Part shown: positions 18,271-27,513 of the stretch, one piece after another
Layout of the letters: every line of letters begins with the position of its first letter
Position numbering within the stretch: the first letter of the stretch is position 1
From: Lysinibacillus pakistanensis
GTDB lineage: Bacteria > Bacillota > Bacilli > Bacillales_A > Planococcaceae
Direction: 5' to 3'
Length of the DNA stretch: 64,000 bases
Assembly: GCF_030123245.1 (NCBI RefSeq)
Contig: NZ_CP126101.1
Span: forward strand, 4,524,501-4,588,500
Made by a program: the position numbers and the translations under genes
Notes under the pieces: model-generated
Told to the model about the DNA's origin: nothing
Seen by the model: only the letters and a program-made list of their open reading frames with translations
The model's database searches: none

Positions 18271-19944
18271 TTGTCCACAAAAAACAATTTATTATCTATT
18301 TTTGCTTTAGGTGGCATTAATGAGATTGGCAAAAATATGTATGTAGTACAGTATGGAAACGATATGCTAATCATTGACTGTGGTGCAAAGTTTCCAGATG
18401 AAAGCTTGCTGGGAATTGATTTAATCATCCCTGATATTACGTATTTACAGGAAAATAAAGAAAAAATTAAAGCATTAATTGTGACACATGGGCATGAGGA
18501 TCATATTGGTGGAATCCCCTACCTTTTAAAAAAGTTGAATGTTCCTATTTATGCCACACGATTTACGCTTGGATTAATCGAATTAAAACTAAAAGAGCAT
18601 AAGCTTTTACGAGAAACCGATTTAGTAGAAATTCATTCTGATTCATCATTAAACTTTGGACAAGTGGATGTTAGTTTCTTCCGAACAAATCATAGTATAC
18701 CTGATTGTCTAGGAATCGTTTTCCATACTCCTGAAGGAAATGTAGTACACACTGGTGATTTTAAATTTGATTTAACACCTGTTAATCATCAGTTTGCAGA
18801 TATTCATAAGATGGCTGAAATCGGCACAAATGGTGTATTAGCCCTTATCTCTGAAAGTACCAATGCCGAAAGACCCGGGTTAACACCATCAGAAATGCTT
18901 GTCGGGGATCATATTGAAGAAGCATTTTTACATGCCCAGCGTAAAATTATTATTTCTACATTTGCCTCAAATGTGAATCGTATTCAACAAATTGTCAATG
19001 CTACTATCGCTACGAATAGAAAGCTTGCATTGTTAGGTCGCAGTATGGTGAATGTGGTAGATGTAGCTCTTGAACGAGGATATTTAAATATGCCAGAGGA
19101 TATGTTAATTGACGCACGTGAAGTAAAATATCTCCCACCTGAGGAAGTAGTCGTTCTATGTACAGGTAGTCAAGGGGAGCCATTAGCAGCTCTATCACGG
19201 CTAGCAAGTGGTAGTCATCGTGAGGTAAAAATCTTACCTGATGACACCGTTATTTTAGCTTCATCCCCTATTCCAGGAAATGAAAAGGGTGTTTCACGCA
19301 TTGTCGATAATTTATTTCAGCTTGGGGCAAAGGTTATTTATGGCTCCTCTAGCCACACAGGTATGCATGTTTCAGGACATGGCTATCAGGAGGATTTAAA
19401 ACTAATGCTCACTTTAATGAAGCCTAAATTTTTCATTCCCATTCATGGAGAGTTCCGAATGTTACACCAGCATCGCTTGCTAGCAGAATCTGTTGGTGTC
19501 AAAAGAGGACATACCTTTATTATGAAGAATGGGGATGTTGTTGATATTGAAAATGCAAAGGCTAGACAAACCCGAAAAATTCCGTCCGGAGACACATATG
19601 TAGATGGCATTGGTATCGGTGAGGTAGAAGGTATTGTCCTACGTGATCGTAAACAGCTTTCTGAGGATGGAATGCTAGTCATCGTTTTAACACTTAGTAA
19701 GGCTGATGGAACATTTATTTCAGAGCCAGATACAATTTCACGAGGTTTTGTTTATGCAAAAGATTTTGAGGAGCTTTTAACAAAAGTTAATTTTCTTGTG
19801 AAAGAAACAGTCAATGAGCTACAAGAGGAAGGTAGACAGCAAATTCATGTCTTAAAGAGAGAAATTAAACGCGCTGTGGGTCAATATCTTTTTACACAAA
19901 CAAAAAGAAAACCAATGATACTGCCAATTATTATTGATATATAA
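18271..19944 (+). CDS. Ribonuclease J family protein
   Basis: Metallo-beta-lactamase/beta-CASP ribonuclease with 5'-3' exo and endo activity on RNA. 557 aa, standard. The metal motif HGHEDH (residues 73-78) is intact, unlike RNase J2, which has HGHDEN; TGDFKFD, the beta-CASP block GSQGEPLAALSR, SGHG and IPIHGEFR follow. The C-terminal domain ends KTKRKPMILPIIIDI-like, as in J1/J2. Starts at a TTG with GGAGGG 6 nt upstream. The neighbours are not those of B. subtilis rnjA or rnjB, so it may be an extra paralogue; which J it is cannot be told from here. Confidence 0.9.
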   Translation: MSTKNNLLSIFALGGINEIGKNMYVVQYGNDMLIIDCGAKFPDESLLGIDLIIPDITYLQENKEKIKALIVTHGHEDHIGGIPYLLKKLNVPIYATRFTLGLIELKLKEHKLLRETDLVEIHSDSSLNFGQVDVSFFRTNHSIPDCLGIVFHTPEGNVVHTGDFKFDLTPVNHQFADIHKMAEIGTNGVLALISESTNAERPGLTPSEMLVGDHIEEAFLHAQRKIIISTFASNVNRIQQIVNATIATNRKLALLGRSMVNVVDVALERGYLNMPEDMLIDAREVKYLPPEEVVVLCTGSQGEPLAALSRLASGSHREVKILPDDTVILASSPIPGNEKGVSRIVDNLFQLGAKVIYGSSSHTGMHVSGHGYQEDLKLMLTLMKPKFFIPIHGEFRMLHQHRLLAESVGVKRGHTFIMKNGDVVDIENAKARQTRKIPSGDTYVDGIGIGEVEGIVLRDRKQLSEDGMLVIVLTLSKADGTFISEPDTISRGFVYAKDFEELLTKVNFLVKETVNELQEEGRQQIHVLKREIKRAVGQYLFTQTKRKPMILPIIIDI

Positions 19945-19947
19945 AAG

Positions 19948-19985
19948 TCGGTGCGAGGGTTCAACTTCTCTCGCTCGCACCACTT
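19948..19985. terminator. Bidirectional terminator after RNase J
   Basis: GGTGCGAG / CTCGCACC 8-bp GC-rich stem between two convergent genes. Confidence 0.65.
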
Positions 19986-19992
19986 ATTTACG

Positions 19993-20673
19993 CTACTGAA
20001 TGCTGAATGTTTTAAAAAAGTCTGTTCCCTGTATGTCCTTGACTAATTCGCCCTTAAAAATTCTATATAGCAAAAGATTGTAAAGGTGCTGAACCTGATT
20101 AAACCCATGACATACATTTTTGGCGTGCCCTTCTATCGGTACAGAGAAATGGTGGAAATACTGTGGTAACCCATCTATTTGGGTCAATAAAAAATCTTTA
20201 TTGTTTATTAAATGCTGCACTTTATTTAAAATTTGTACCATACTATATTGAATCTCAATAGTTGGAATTTTAAGGGAAATATGATGTAGATGGTACCATT
20301 CTTTATTAACACGATACCAGTTCAAAAAATGGTATAAATAATCGCTTAAAATAATCGATTCATCTGGAATAATCGCTACGAGATCCTTGGCAATCCATAC
20401 TTCTTCTTCACACTGATACACTTGCTTATTGGTAGCATTTAAGTTAGTTTTCGTAAGTATGATAGTTTTCGCGGGGACTGTTGTACACTTAAAATATTTT
20501 TCATATGTACGATCAATTTTCGGTAATTCAGCAATTTTACCATTTGGTATTAGCTGCTTTAAGTATTTTGCTGAAATGAAGGGAGATCCTCTTTTTGAGA
20601 AATATTTTTTCTTCGGTACTATTTCACCAGTCTCTATTATAGCTACCTCATCTAATCGATAACATTTAACCAT
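19993..20673 (-). CDS. Lone HsdS-like (type I restriction specificity) protein
   Basis: 226 aa with one target-recognition-type domain (residues about 1-140) followed by the helix typical of HsdS conserved regions (MVQILNKVQHLINNKDFLLTQIDGL). Full HsdS proteins carry two such units and work with HsdM and HsdR, neither of which is near. It may be half an S subunit, a relic, or part of another DNA-binding system. ATG 20673 has GGAGGA 7 nt upstream. Divergent from an XRE regulator 178 nt away. Confidence is good for the fold, low for the role. Confidence 0.7.
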   Translation of the reverse strand: MVKCYRLDEVAIIETGEIVPKKKYFSKRGSPFISAKYLKQLIPNGKIAELPKIDRTYEKYFKCTTVPAKTIILTKTNLNATNKQVYQCEEEVWIAKDLVAIIPDESIILSDYLYHFLNWYRVNKEWYHLHHISLKIPTIEIQYSMVQILNKVQHLINNKDFLLTQIDGLPQYFHHFSVPIEGHAKNVCHGFNQVQHLYNLLLYRIFKGELVKDIQGTDFFKTFSIQ

Positions 20674-20768
20674 GCTTGAATCCTCCAATCTAACATACAT
20701 GGAAACTCATTTTTCACCTGCACTTGCCATAATAAAAGCTTCCTTTTATTAATTGTACCATTTTAATG

Positions 20769-20799
20769 CAACATAATCTCTATTATACCAACATAATAG
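20769..20799. promoter_or_regulatory. Candidate operator for the XRE regulator
   Basis: In the divergent gap, CTATTAT-6 nt-ATAATAG forms a perfect 7-bp inverted repeat (20780-20799), and CAACATAAT occurs twice exactly 20 bp apart (20769 and 20789). This is the kind of site a C-protein-like XRE dimer binds; binding is inferred. Confidence 0.4.
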
Positions 20800-20850
20800 T
20801 ATATGCATTTTTAAGGTTTTTCACTAGCTTTTTACATAGAGGTGATTCAT

Positions 20851-21240
20851 ATGTCAGACTTTTTAAAGCTAGTAGGTGAACAACTCCGTATTATCAGAGT
20901 ATCCAAGGGACTTAGTCAGGAAGAAGTGGCAGAAAGAACGGGAAAATTAGGTTTTAGCAAAGGTAGAGTTTCAAATATTGAACATGGGCAATCAAATATT
21001 ACTTTGAGTACTCTAGAAACACTAATGAAAGCGTTAGATATTGCCCCTGAGGAGCTTTTTAATTTCCAAAAATTATCTGGCGTTACTGATATTGAAGAAA
21101 AGAACCTCATGCTTGATATCCATCGTTCATTATTAAGGGAGCGTAATTTAGACGAAGTAAAATACGTAGTACGCATTACGAAGGATTTTTTAGATACGAT
21201 TGATTTACAATCAAAGAAAAACAGCTCCAATGGTCAATAA
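20851..21240 (+). CDS. XRE-family transcriptional regulator
   Basis: 129 aa DNA-binding regulator. The helix-turn-helix covers about residues 5-65 (VGEQLRIIRVSKGLSQEEVAE, GRVSNIEHGQSNITLSTLETLMKAL); the C-terminal tail is helical and may dimerise. Size and position between an HsdS-like gene and a nuclease-like gene resemble controller proteins of restriction systems. ATG 20851 is preceded by AGAGGTG. It reads toward the nuclease-like gene and is divergent from the HsdS-like gene. Confidence 0.85.
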   Translation: MSDFLKLVGEQLRIIRVSKGLSQEEVAERTGKLGFSKGRVSNIEHGQSNITLSTLETLMKALDIAPEELFNFQKLSGVTDIEEKNLMLDIHRSLLRERNLDEVKYVVRITKDFLDTIDLQSKKNSSNGQ

Positions 21241-21259
21241 CATTGGGGCTGTTTTTAAC
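21222..21259 (+). terminator. Terminator overlapping the XRE stop codon
   Basis: AGCTCCAATG / CATTGGGGCT stem with one G-T pair, then TTTTT. Confidence 0.7.
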
Positions 21260-21266
21260 AATAAGG

Positions 21267-22064
21267 TTAAAAATTCTTTTTTGAAATTTCTTGATACACT
21301 GCCTTAATTCGATTAATATCTACCTCATACTTATTTTCATACTTTCTAGCAATATTTTGTATTGGCTCCTTAGGTCCATAATAAATAGTATTAAAATCTT
21401 CATTACTGTATTGTACAACAAAAATTTCATCAAATGCGTTAAATGTATTCTGATTTAAGGTAATAAAACCTGTGCTTTGTGCTGTGGTTTTTACACTAAT
21501 TTTTTTTCCATTACTGATGACATCAAACCCATGTTGATTCGTCTGTTTAGAGAGACTGCCCATCGTAACGATTGCACATAAAAATTCACCAATTCGTCCA
21601 ATTAAATGACGTAATTCTGTAGGTTTACAGCCAAGGAGACTCATTTCATACTTTAGTATCTCGTTATAATCCTCATATAATTTAACGATTTGACTGGTAC
21701 TAATAATATTTAATGACTCAGGTGTAGTATTAATGTTAATAGGTTTATCATATAGAACCTTTACACCGTTTCGCCACTCTCCAACGATTAATTCACCATT
21801 CTGTTTTTGTGGCTTATGAAATATAAGGCCAGTATATGCAAAATTTTCTCCTATGTATTTGTATGTGCTTTTTGTAATGTATTGAAATAAATGCTTTTGG
21901 AAAAGGATTCCCTTGTTATACCGATTGTAACAATAGTCCGATAAAATAACACTTCCTGGATTTGTATTGAATTTTCGTTGTAACTCTTCTTTTACTTGTG
22001 CAGTTGTTACGATTTGATTCACTTTATCCGCCAATAATTCTTTAATTTGCTCATAGATGGTCAT
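21267..22064 (-). CDS. Putative restriction-endonuclease-like protein (DUF6998-type core)
   Basis: 265 aa. Residues 1-50 look like a winged-helix DNA-binding segment (TIYEQIKELLADKVN to ILSDYCYNRYN). The second half has LIGRIGEFLCAIVTMG followed by HGFDVISNGKKISVKTTAQ, which resembles a PD-(D/E)XK nuclease core with a D and a VKT lysine. No methylase partner is present. ATG start with AGGAGGCA nearby. The fold is a tentative call from pattern; activity is unproved. Confidence 0.55.
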   Translation of the reverse strand: MTIYEQIKELLADKVNQIVTTAQVKEELQRKFNTNPGSVILSDYCYNRYNKGILFQKHLFQYITKSTYKYIGENFAYTGLIFHKPQKQNGELIVGEWRNGVKVLYDKPININTTPESLNIISTSQIVKLYEDYNEILKYEMSLLGCKPTELRHLIGRIGEFLCAIVTMGSLSKQTNQHGFDVISNGKKISVKTTAQSTGFITLNQNTFNAFDEIFVVQYSNEDFNTIYYGPKEPIQNIARKYENKYEVDINRIKAVYQEISKKNF

Positions 22065-22134
22065 AGCGAAGATTGCCTCCTTTTTTCTAAATCCTCTTTA
22101 TTTTATCAAAAGGCATACCCTTATTTTGTCCATA

Positions 22135-22170
22135 TAAAAAAATCCATTTAGCTAAAGCCAAATGAATTTA
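22135..22170 (-). terminator. Isolated terminator-like hairpin
   Basis: On the minus strand CATTTGGC / GC(T)AAATG pair and are followed by seven T. It lies 280 nt after the radical SAM stop, and just upstream of the nuclease-like gene, so it would stop read-through into that gene. Confidence 0.5.
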
Positions 22171-22446
22171 ATGCTGTAAAAAAACTATAATGTCTATGAA
22201 GTAACGAAGCCTAAATAATAAATGTTTATATAAAATTGGAATAGCAGAGGCTCATCGCACACCCCTAGGAAAGAAAGCTATAACGAATATTCTATTAAAT
22301 ACAAAAAGCCTTCTATCTAGCACAAATACAAGTCAATCATGCACATATTCTTATTAATTCAGCAATCTTCCCCCTCAAAACAAAGATTTCCTTATGCATT
22401 CGACAAAACAAACACCAAGTCCTGAATGGGAATTATATTGTAGTTT
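22171..22446. other. Gap between nuclease-like gene and radical SAM gene
   Basis: About 280 nt with no ORF carrying a ribosome site and no strong hairpin or repeat seen. Confidence 0.35.
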
Positions 22447-23325
22447 TTATTCCATACCGAATTTTTGGCGGTATCCGCATTTTCTACAAAGCTCCTCGAC
22501 CGCTTCTCTCCGTGAAAATCCATCGACAATATTATTTGCACGTTCTCCTTCCACAATTTCACCAAAGGATTTCTCATGCACATTCCCTAAATTAATGACA
22601 CCCTCACCATCTAGACAGCATGGCACAACAGTACCATCCACTAAAATAGCAGCCTGGCTTCGAAGTGCATGGCAAAAACCCTTGCCTTCATCCTCAGGAG
22701 CAAGTAAGCTTGGCCATCTAAATTCATGATCCTGATTTAAATAAATATTAGGAGCAATTTTTACACCTTTACCAGGCTGCACTTTTTCTTCTATGTGATA
22801 GTCTAGATGGTATTCATTCTCTAGAACTTCCAATGTTTCACGGTTTCTACGGGCAGCGATTTCAGAGACATGGTCCTTTTGTAAATTCCATAAACGATAG
22901 GAAATAATTGTATTGTATTCTCGCGCAGCACGAACAAAATCCAATATATCTCCTAAATATTTTTCCCGATTTTCTGATCCCTCATGTCCATCAAAGCTAT
23001 GTAAAGAGAAATTGATTTGACGTAAGGCTGGTTTTCCTAGTAGCTTTTCACGATTCTTTTTAATCAGCGTCCCATTTGTTGTAATATTCACTTTAAAACC
23101 CTTTGCATGTGCAGCATCAAGCAGCTGGTCAATTCGAGGATGTAACAGTGGCTCTCCCTTTACATGTAAATAAATATATTTTGTGTGCGGACGTATTTCA
23201 TCCAGTATGTGATTAAATTGTTCTACTTTTATCAGACCCTTTGCACGGGCAGTTGGCGGACAAAAGCTACAGGCTAAATTACAGACACTTGTTATCTCTA
23301 TATAAACCTTTTTAAATGTTCTCAA
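22447..23325 (-). CDS. Radical SAM protein with SPASM-type C-terminus
   Basis: Iron-sulfur enzyme using S-adenosylmethionine radicals; reaction unknown. The CxxxCxxC-type cluster motif is CNLACSFC near residue 15, followed by GEPLLHP and NITTNGTLI. The C-terminal region has FCHALRSQ, GTVVPCC and LCRKCG, as expected for an auxiliary SPASM cluster. 292 aa. Start is a TTG with GGTGA about 7 nt upstream. No substrate peptide gene was recognised next to it; the low-complexity 121-aa gene upstream on the other strand is unlikely to be one. SPASM proteins modify peptides or proteins in many cases. Confidence 0.83.
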   Translation of the reverse strand: MRTFKKVYIEITSVCNLACSFCPPTARAKGLIKVEQFNHILDEIRPHTKYIYLHVKGEPLLHPRIDQLLDAAHAKGFKVNITTNGTLIKKNREKLLGKPALRQINFSLHSFDGHEGSENREKYLGDILDFVRAAREYNTIISYRLWNLQKDHVSEIAARRNRETLEVLENEYHLDYHIEEKVQPGKGVKIAPNIYLNQDHEFRWPSLLAPEDEGKGFCHALRSQAAILVDGTVVPCCLDGEGVINLGNVHEKSFGEIVEGERANNIVDGFSRREAVEELCRKCGYRQKFGME

Positions 23326-23515
23326 TGTTGATTCACCGTTCCAGTTCTTTAAATATTCAAATCCTTTTTATTTTAACAAATTTATATGATAAGGGGCAGC
23401 TTTCAGTGTTGCCTTATTCTCTGTATTATTTATTCATTGTAAGGCTACATGAACAAGACAGTTCGAAAAATATCAATATTTTAATAATGATACTAAAATG
23501 AAGGGAGTGAAAACT

Positions 23516-23881
23516 ATGTCTGATCATAAACGTGATAATGAACACTCAAAGGATCCAGCCAAAAATCATATTACCATCAATTTTACTTTTAACATCGGTA
23601 ATACGGATATCCACTTTGAACAAAGGGCTGAGGGTGGTGGGCAAATCAATAAAGATGTAGGTACTAATGCCAACCAAGGCGGTCAAAATGCAATTAACGG
23701 CAGCACTAGAAACGTAAACTCTCAATTCGCCGATGGAAATGGTCGCAGCGGTATAGCTGGGAATGATAATGATGAAGCTGGAGGACAACAAGGAATAAAA
23801 GTAAGGGATAGTCTCGTTATTGATAGCGATATCCATTCATCCTCTAACCATAGTGAAAGTAATGAAGAGGAGAATGAATAA
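23516..23881 (+). CDS. Hydrophilic Asn/Gly-rich hypothetical protein
   Basis: 121 aa, not recognised. N-terminus charged (MSDHKRDNEHSKD), then a short beta-like stretch (ITINFTFNIGN), then a low-complexity Gly/Asn/Gln tract and an acidic Ser/Glu tail. No signal, membrane segment or Cys. AAGGGAG lies 8 nt before ATG 23516. Composition resembles spore-coat or surface proteins, but that is only an impression. Confidence 0.6.
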   Translation: MSDHKRDNEHSKDPAKNHITINFTFNIGNTDIHFEQRAEGGGQINKDVGTNANQGGQNAINGSTRNVNSQFADGNGRSGIAGNDNDEAGGQQGIKVRDSLVIDSDIHSSSNHSESNEEENE

Positions 23882-23959
23882 GTAGAAGCTTTTATTGTTG
23901 TTGAAATACTATTATGTCAATGAAATCAAGATGACAAATTAAAAGTAAAGTCCTTTTTC

Positions 23960-24165
23960 AAAACGAGGGGTTGATCTCCGTTCCGACTGAGTGCTTTGTA
24001 GCTGTCGCTTTGCTTTCGCTACAGAAAACATTTGCCGCTGACGCTTCGCTTTCGCGCAGAGCAGAGCTTCCTGGGGGCGTCCGATGAGCCGCTTCACTAC
24101 TCGCTCCAGGGTCTCATCTGTGACGCTGAATGTCCGAGGAGTCACTCAGTCTACACTCCAATCAA
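23960..24165 (-). repeat. Structured Bacillaceae-type intergenic repeat, copy A
   Basis: About 200-bp GC-richer element read on the minus strand, starting TTGGAGTG and ending near GGAACGGAGATCA. It contains GACTGAGTG/CACTCAGTC (9-bp outer stem, 24143-24151 with 23985-23993), GATGAG/CTCATC, and GCGAAAGCGAAGCG. I recognise the general pattern (GCGAGAC, GGAAGC, GCGAAAGCGAAGCG, GGAACGGAAATCA) from repeats common in Bacillaceae genomes. Copy B lies 300 bp away in opposite orientation. Confidence 0.75.
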
Positions 24166-24461
24166 CCACTGCTCATAGTATTTTCTTCTGGCATTTCACA
24201 CAAATTAATAGTGATAAATTTGAAGTCTTAGCCATCACTATATTGTGCAAAAATGGAGCTTTGATAACATTTTTCTATGTGAATGCAGAGCGACAGTAAT
24301 AAGTGGCTTTTTATGTAAAATGAAAAAGTAGTTTTATGCATAGAATGTAGGTTAACAGCTATAGAATTGTACCACTATTCTATCCATTTAATGATGGTGA
24401 GTAACATGTTTTTATTTTACTTTTGAGGGAAGAAAATATTTAAAGTTCTACACTATTGCAG
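24166..24461. other. AT-rich segment enclosed by the inverted repeat pair
   Basis: 296 bp between the two repeat copies. No ORF with a ribosome site and no recognisable RNA was found; base composition is much more AT-rich than the repeats. Confidence 0.4.
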
Positions 24462-24632
24462 ATTGGAGTGCAAGGCTACTCGACTCCCGTGGGATAGCGA
24501 GACAGACGAGACCCTGCACGGAGCGTCAGCGCAGGAAGCGGCTCGTCGCTCGCCCACAGGAAGCTTTGCTCTGTGCGAAAGCGAAGCGACAGCAACAAAG
24601 CGAGTAGCCTGGAACGGAAATCATCTTCATTT
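24462..24632 (+). repeat. Structured Bacillaceae-type intergenic repeat, copy B
   Basis: Plus-strand copy starting TTGGAGTG and ending GGAACGGAAATCA. Outer stem GGCTACTCG/CGAGTAGCC (24474-24482 with 24601-24609) and inner GACGAG/CTCGTC (24505-24510 with 24542-24547). The stems pair as in copy A although their sequences differ. Confidence 0.78.
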
Positions 24633-24683
24633 TGACTAAATATTCACAAAGGTATCCTTGACCATTTAGTTTTTAAACACTAT

Positions 24684-24726
24684 GAAAAGCTTCTATTTGT
24701 AGTATCAACAAATAGAAGCTTTTGGT
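24684..24726. terminator. Bidirectional terminator after spoVR
   Basis: AAAAGCTTCTATTTGT / ACAAATAGAAGCTTTT, a 16-bp perfect stem with a 6-nt loop, 15 nt past the spoVR stop. Confidence 0.8.
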
Positions 24727-24740
24727 TTGAAAGAGCCTGC

Positions 24741-26144
24741 TCATACATTTCGTTTATAATTCTTTGTGCCATCATAAGAATATAATACAGGCTTACCATC
24801 AACATATGTTTCTAAATGAACAGGACGCCCCCAAAGCTGGTAAATATATGGTAGGACATTTTCTAAATAGTGTGGATCTAGCTCCATTCCCTCATAGCCA
24901 TGTACTAAATAAAGCTCCCCATTTCGAAGATAATCTCCATTTTTGACGACAATATAAGGAAATCCTCCATTAACACGCATAGAAACGAGCTGATCCCTTA
25001 CCATCTCATATTCCTTATCTGTAATACGGTATTCATTTCCCTTTTTCTGGAACAAATAGAGATCCTCTTGTTTTGCTAAATCCTTTGTTAAATAGTTGCG
25101 AATAAAGGAGATATCCGATTCTATCTCCCTTACCTCAAACATTTTCTCCCTACCTGAATTCGGTTGAATACCTAGCTTTTTCATATCTTCTGTTGGATGA
25201 TTATAACGATTTTCAATATCCTCAAATATTTTCACACCTAGATAATAAGGATTTATAGACGTCTTTGAGGGCTGCACTACGCCTGCATTTAATTTTGCAT
25301 ATTCGATTGTTTCCGCTGTTGTGAGTTTAAGCTCTCGCATTATACGCTGATGCCAATAGGAAGCCCAGCCCTCATTCATAATTTTTGTTTCTAACTGTGG
25401 CCAGAAATAGAGCATCTCTTCTCTCATCATCGTCAACACATCTCGCTGCCAATTTTCTAGCTCACGGCTATGCTCCTCTAAAAATAATAATAGATCCTTT
25501 TCCGGCTTTGGCGGAAATTGCTTTATTTTCCGACGAATTGGACTTGATTGTTTTTCCTTATTGTCTAAATTCCACAAATCATCATAAGGCGATTTTGTGG
25601 GGATAATTTCCTCTTCAAATACTTCCTCTGTATCCCAGGATAGCTTTGGACGTAAAATAGATGGATCGATATGCTCCTGAATTGCTAAAACTGCATCCAA
25701 GAACTTTTCAACCTCATCCTTGCCATAGTCTCTTTCATAGCCAGCAATCCGTTCAGCTGTGGCCGTCATACTCTCCACCATATCTCTTCTAGTATTAGAG
25801 AAGCGTACATTATTTTTAAAGAAATCGCAATGTGCCAACACATGAGCAATAATTAGTTTATTCTGCGTTAAGGTATTTGTATCAAGTAAAAATGCATAGC
25901 AAGGATTCGAATTAATCACTAGCTCATATATTTGACTTAGTCCTAAATCATATTGGAGCTTCATTTTATGAAACTGTTTCCCAAAGCTCCAATGTGAAAA
26001 CCGTGTAGGCATACCATATGCGCCGAAGGTATAGATTATATCTGCTGGACAAATTTCATAACGCATTGGAAAAAAATCTAAGCCAAAGCCTGAGGCAATT
26101 TCCGTAATTTCATCAATCGCTCGATGCAGCTCATTCATCTCCAT
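24741..26144 (-). CDS. spoVR: Stage V sporulation protein R
   Basis: SpoVR, needed for normal spore cortex formation in B. subtilis; its biochemical role is unknown. 467 aa, the usual length. Recognised from [43 protein letters not shown] motifs (seen in pieces), [24 protein letters not shown] and [12 protein letters not shown]. The ATG is preceded by AAAGGAGGGGG. It follows yhbH after about 47 nt with prkA further up, matching the PrkA-YhbH-SpoVR association seen widely in bacteria. Mother-cell expression is expected. Confidence 0.97.
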   Translation of the reverse strand: MEMNELHRAIDEITEIASGFGLDFFPMRYEICPADIIYTFGAYGMPTRFSHWSFGKQFHKMKLQYDLGLSQIYELVINSNPCYAFLLDTNTLTQNKLIIAHVLAHCDFFKNNVRFSNTRRDMVESMTATAERIAGYERDYGKDEVEKFLDAVLAIQEHIDPSILRPKLSWDTEEVFEEEIIPTKSPYDDLWNLDNKEKQSSPIRRKIKQFPPKPEKDLLLFLEEHSRELENWQRDVLTMMREEMLYFWPQLETKIMNEGWASYWHQRIMRELKLTTAETIEYAKLNAGVVQPSKTSINPYYLGVKIFEDIENRYNHPTEDMKKLGIQPNSGREKMFEVREIESDISFIRNYLTKDLAKQEDLYLFQKKGNEYRITDKEYEMVRDQLVSMRVNGGFPYIVVKNGDYLRNGELYLVHGYEGMELDPHYLENVLPYIYQLWGRPVHLETYVDGKPVLYSYDGTKNYKRNV

Positions 26145-26191
26145 TTTTTCTGCCCCCTCCTTTGAACATATATGCTTGAAACGTTTCTGAT

Positions 26192-27349
26192 TTATTCCTC
26201 ATCTTTTTTGAAAAAGCTCTTTAAGGCATCATACACATCGCCTTTCTTTTTCAAAATATGATACCTAAATTTCGGATCATCTATCTTTTTGTAGGTGTAC
26301 ATTAGTGTAGAAAAACGATTATGCTGATTCACTTCACCATATCCAAACATACTCGAAACTTCCATTAACTCGTTAACCAGCTTCAAGCATTTTTCATTAT
26401 CCATTGAAATGTTCTCACCATCTGAAAAATGCACTGGATAAATATTGTAGCGAGAAGGGTTATACTTTTCTCGAATTAGCTCCAGCGCTTTTATATAGGC
26501 TGACGAACATATAGTGCCACCACTTTCTCCCTTTGTGAAAAATTCTTCCTCCGTAACCACTTTTGCCTCTGTATGATGGGCAATAAACTCAATTTCCACT
26601 GTTTCATACTTAGAACGTAGAAATTTCGTCATCCAGAAGAAGAAGCTTCTCGCACAATATTTTTCAAAGGAACCCATCGATCCACTCGTATCCATCATCG
26701 CCAGGACAACTGCCTTGGATTCGGGCTTCTCTACTTCATCCCATGTTTTAAAACGTAAATCATCATTATGAATTGGCGTTATTTCTGGTTTTCCTTGCAT
26801 CGCATTACGCTTAAGTGCATTTAGAATTGTGCGTTTTTTATCAACATTTCCCATAAGACCTTTTTTCCGAATATCGTTAAATTCGATTTTTTCAGTTTTA
26901 ATATCTGCTTTTTCTTTTTGTTGTAGATTAGGTAGCTCTAGCTCATTAAATAAGACTTTTTGGACCTCTTCAATGCTTACTTCAGCCTCATAATAGTCTT
27001 GGCCCGGCTTATCACCGGCTTCCTTCCCTTTACCGGCAGCTTGATTGCCTCTGCCAGGCTCGCGAGCAACTAGATCCCCTACATTACTGTCTCCTTGTCC
27101 TTGCCCAACATGCTTTGAATTATCATAGTTATATCGAATTTTATATTCATCCAGTGAACGGATAGGAATTTTTATAACATCACGGCCATTGGACATGACT
27201 ATACTTTCCTCACTAACTAAATCAGGCAAATTATTCTTGATTGCATCTTTTACCTTTTCCATATGACGTTGCTGGTCCTGGTGCCCTTTACGATGGAGGG
27301 ACCAATTTTCCTGAGAGATGACAAAGCGTTTGTTTTCGTGTTCAGTCAT
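26192..27349 (-). CDS. yhbH: Sporulation protein YhbH (DUF444, VWA-like)
   Basis: Partner protein of PrkA and SpoVR. 385 aa. N-terminal [22 protein letters not shown] region, a Gly/Asp-rich linker ([11 protein letters not shown]) and a von Willebrand A-type fold with a MIDAS-like [11 protein letters not shown] 27349 chosen, with GTGAGGAT upstream; an 8-codon longer reading has no site. Lies between prkA and spoVR on the same strand. Confidence 0.95.
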   Translation of the reverse strand: MTEHENKRFVISQENWSLHRKGHQDQQRHMEKVKDAIKNNLPDLVSEESIVMSNGRDVIKIPIRSLDEYKIRYNYDNSKHVGQGQGDSNVGDLVAREPGRGNQAAGKGKEAGDKPGQDYYEAEVSIEEVQKVLFNELELPNLQQKEKADIKTEKIEFNDIRKKGLMGNVDKKRTILNALKRNAMQGKPEITPIHNDDLRFKTWDEVEKPESKAVVLAMMDTSGSMGSFEKYCARSFFFWMTKFLRSKYETVEIEFIAHHTEAKVVTEEEFFTKGESGGTICSSAYIKALELIREKYNPSRYNIYPVHFSDGENISMDNEKCLKLVNELMEVSSMFGYGEVNQHNRFSTLMYTYKKIDDPKFRYHILKKKGDVYDALKSFFKKDEE

Positions 27350-27465
27350 TTTTATCCTCACCCATCTGCTCAAATTCGCTTTTTCTATACTATGCTAGAA
27401 ATCCTCTTTCTTGAACATTTTTCGAGAAATCAATTATGTTCGTTTTTTTTAGTATGAAGATAAAA

Positions 27466-27507
27466 GGAGTGGCCCTTAAATTGGGACACTCCTATTACTC
27501 CTATCAA
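27466..27507 (-). terminator. Terminator after prkA
   Basis: AGGAGTG-TCCC / GGG-CCACTCCT stem with T-rich tail on the minus strand, just past the stop at 27514. yhbH therefore probably has its own promoter. Confidence 0.6.
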
Positions 27508-27513
27508 ACTTGT

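Noticed and set aside
23939..24299. Open frames within the structured repeats
   Set aside because: They follow the repeat sequence, overlap on both strands and lack ribosome sites.
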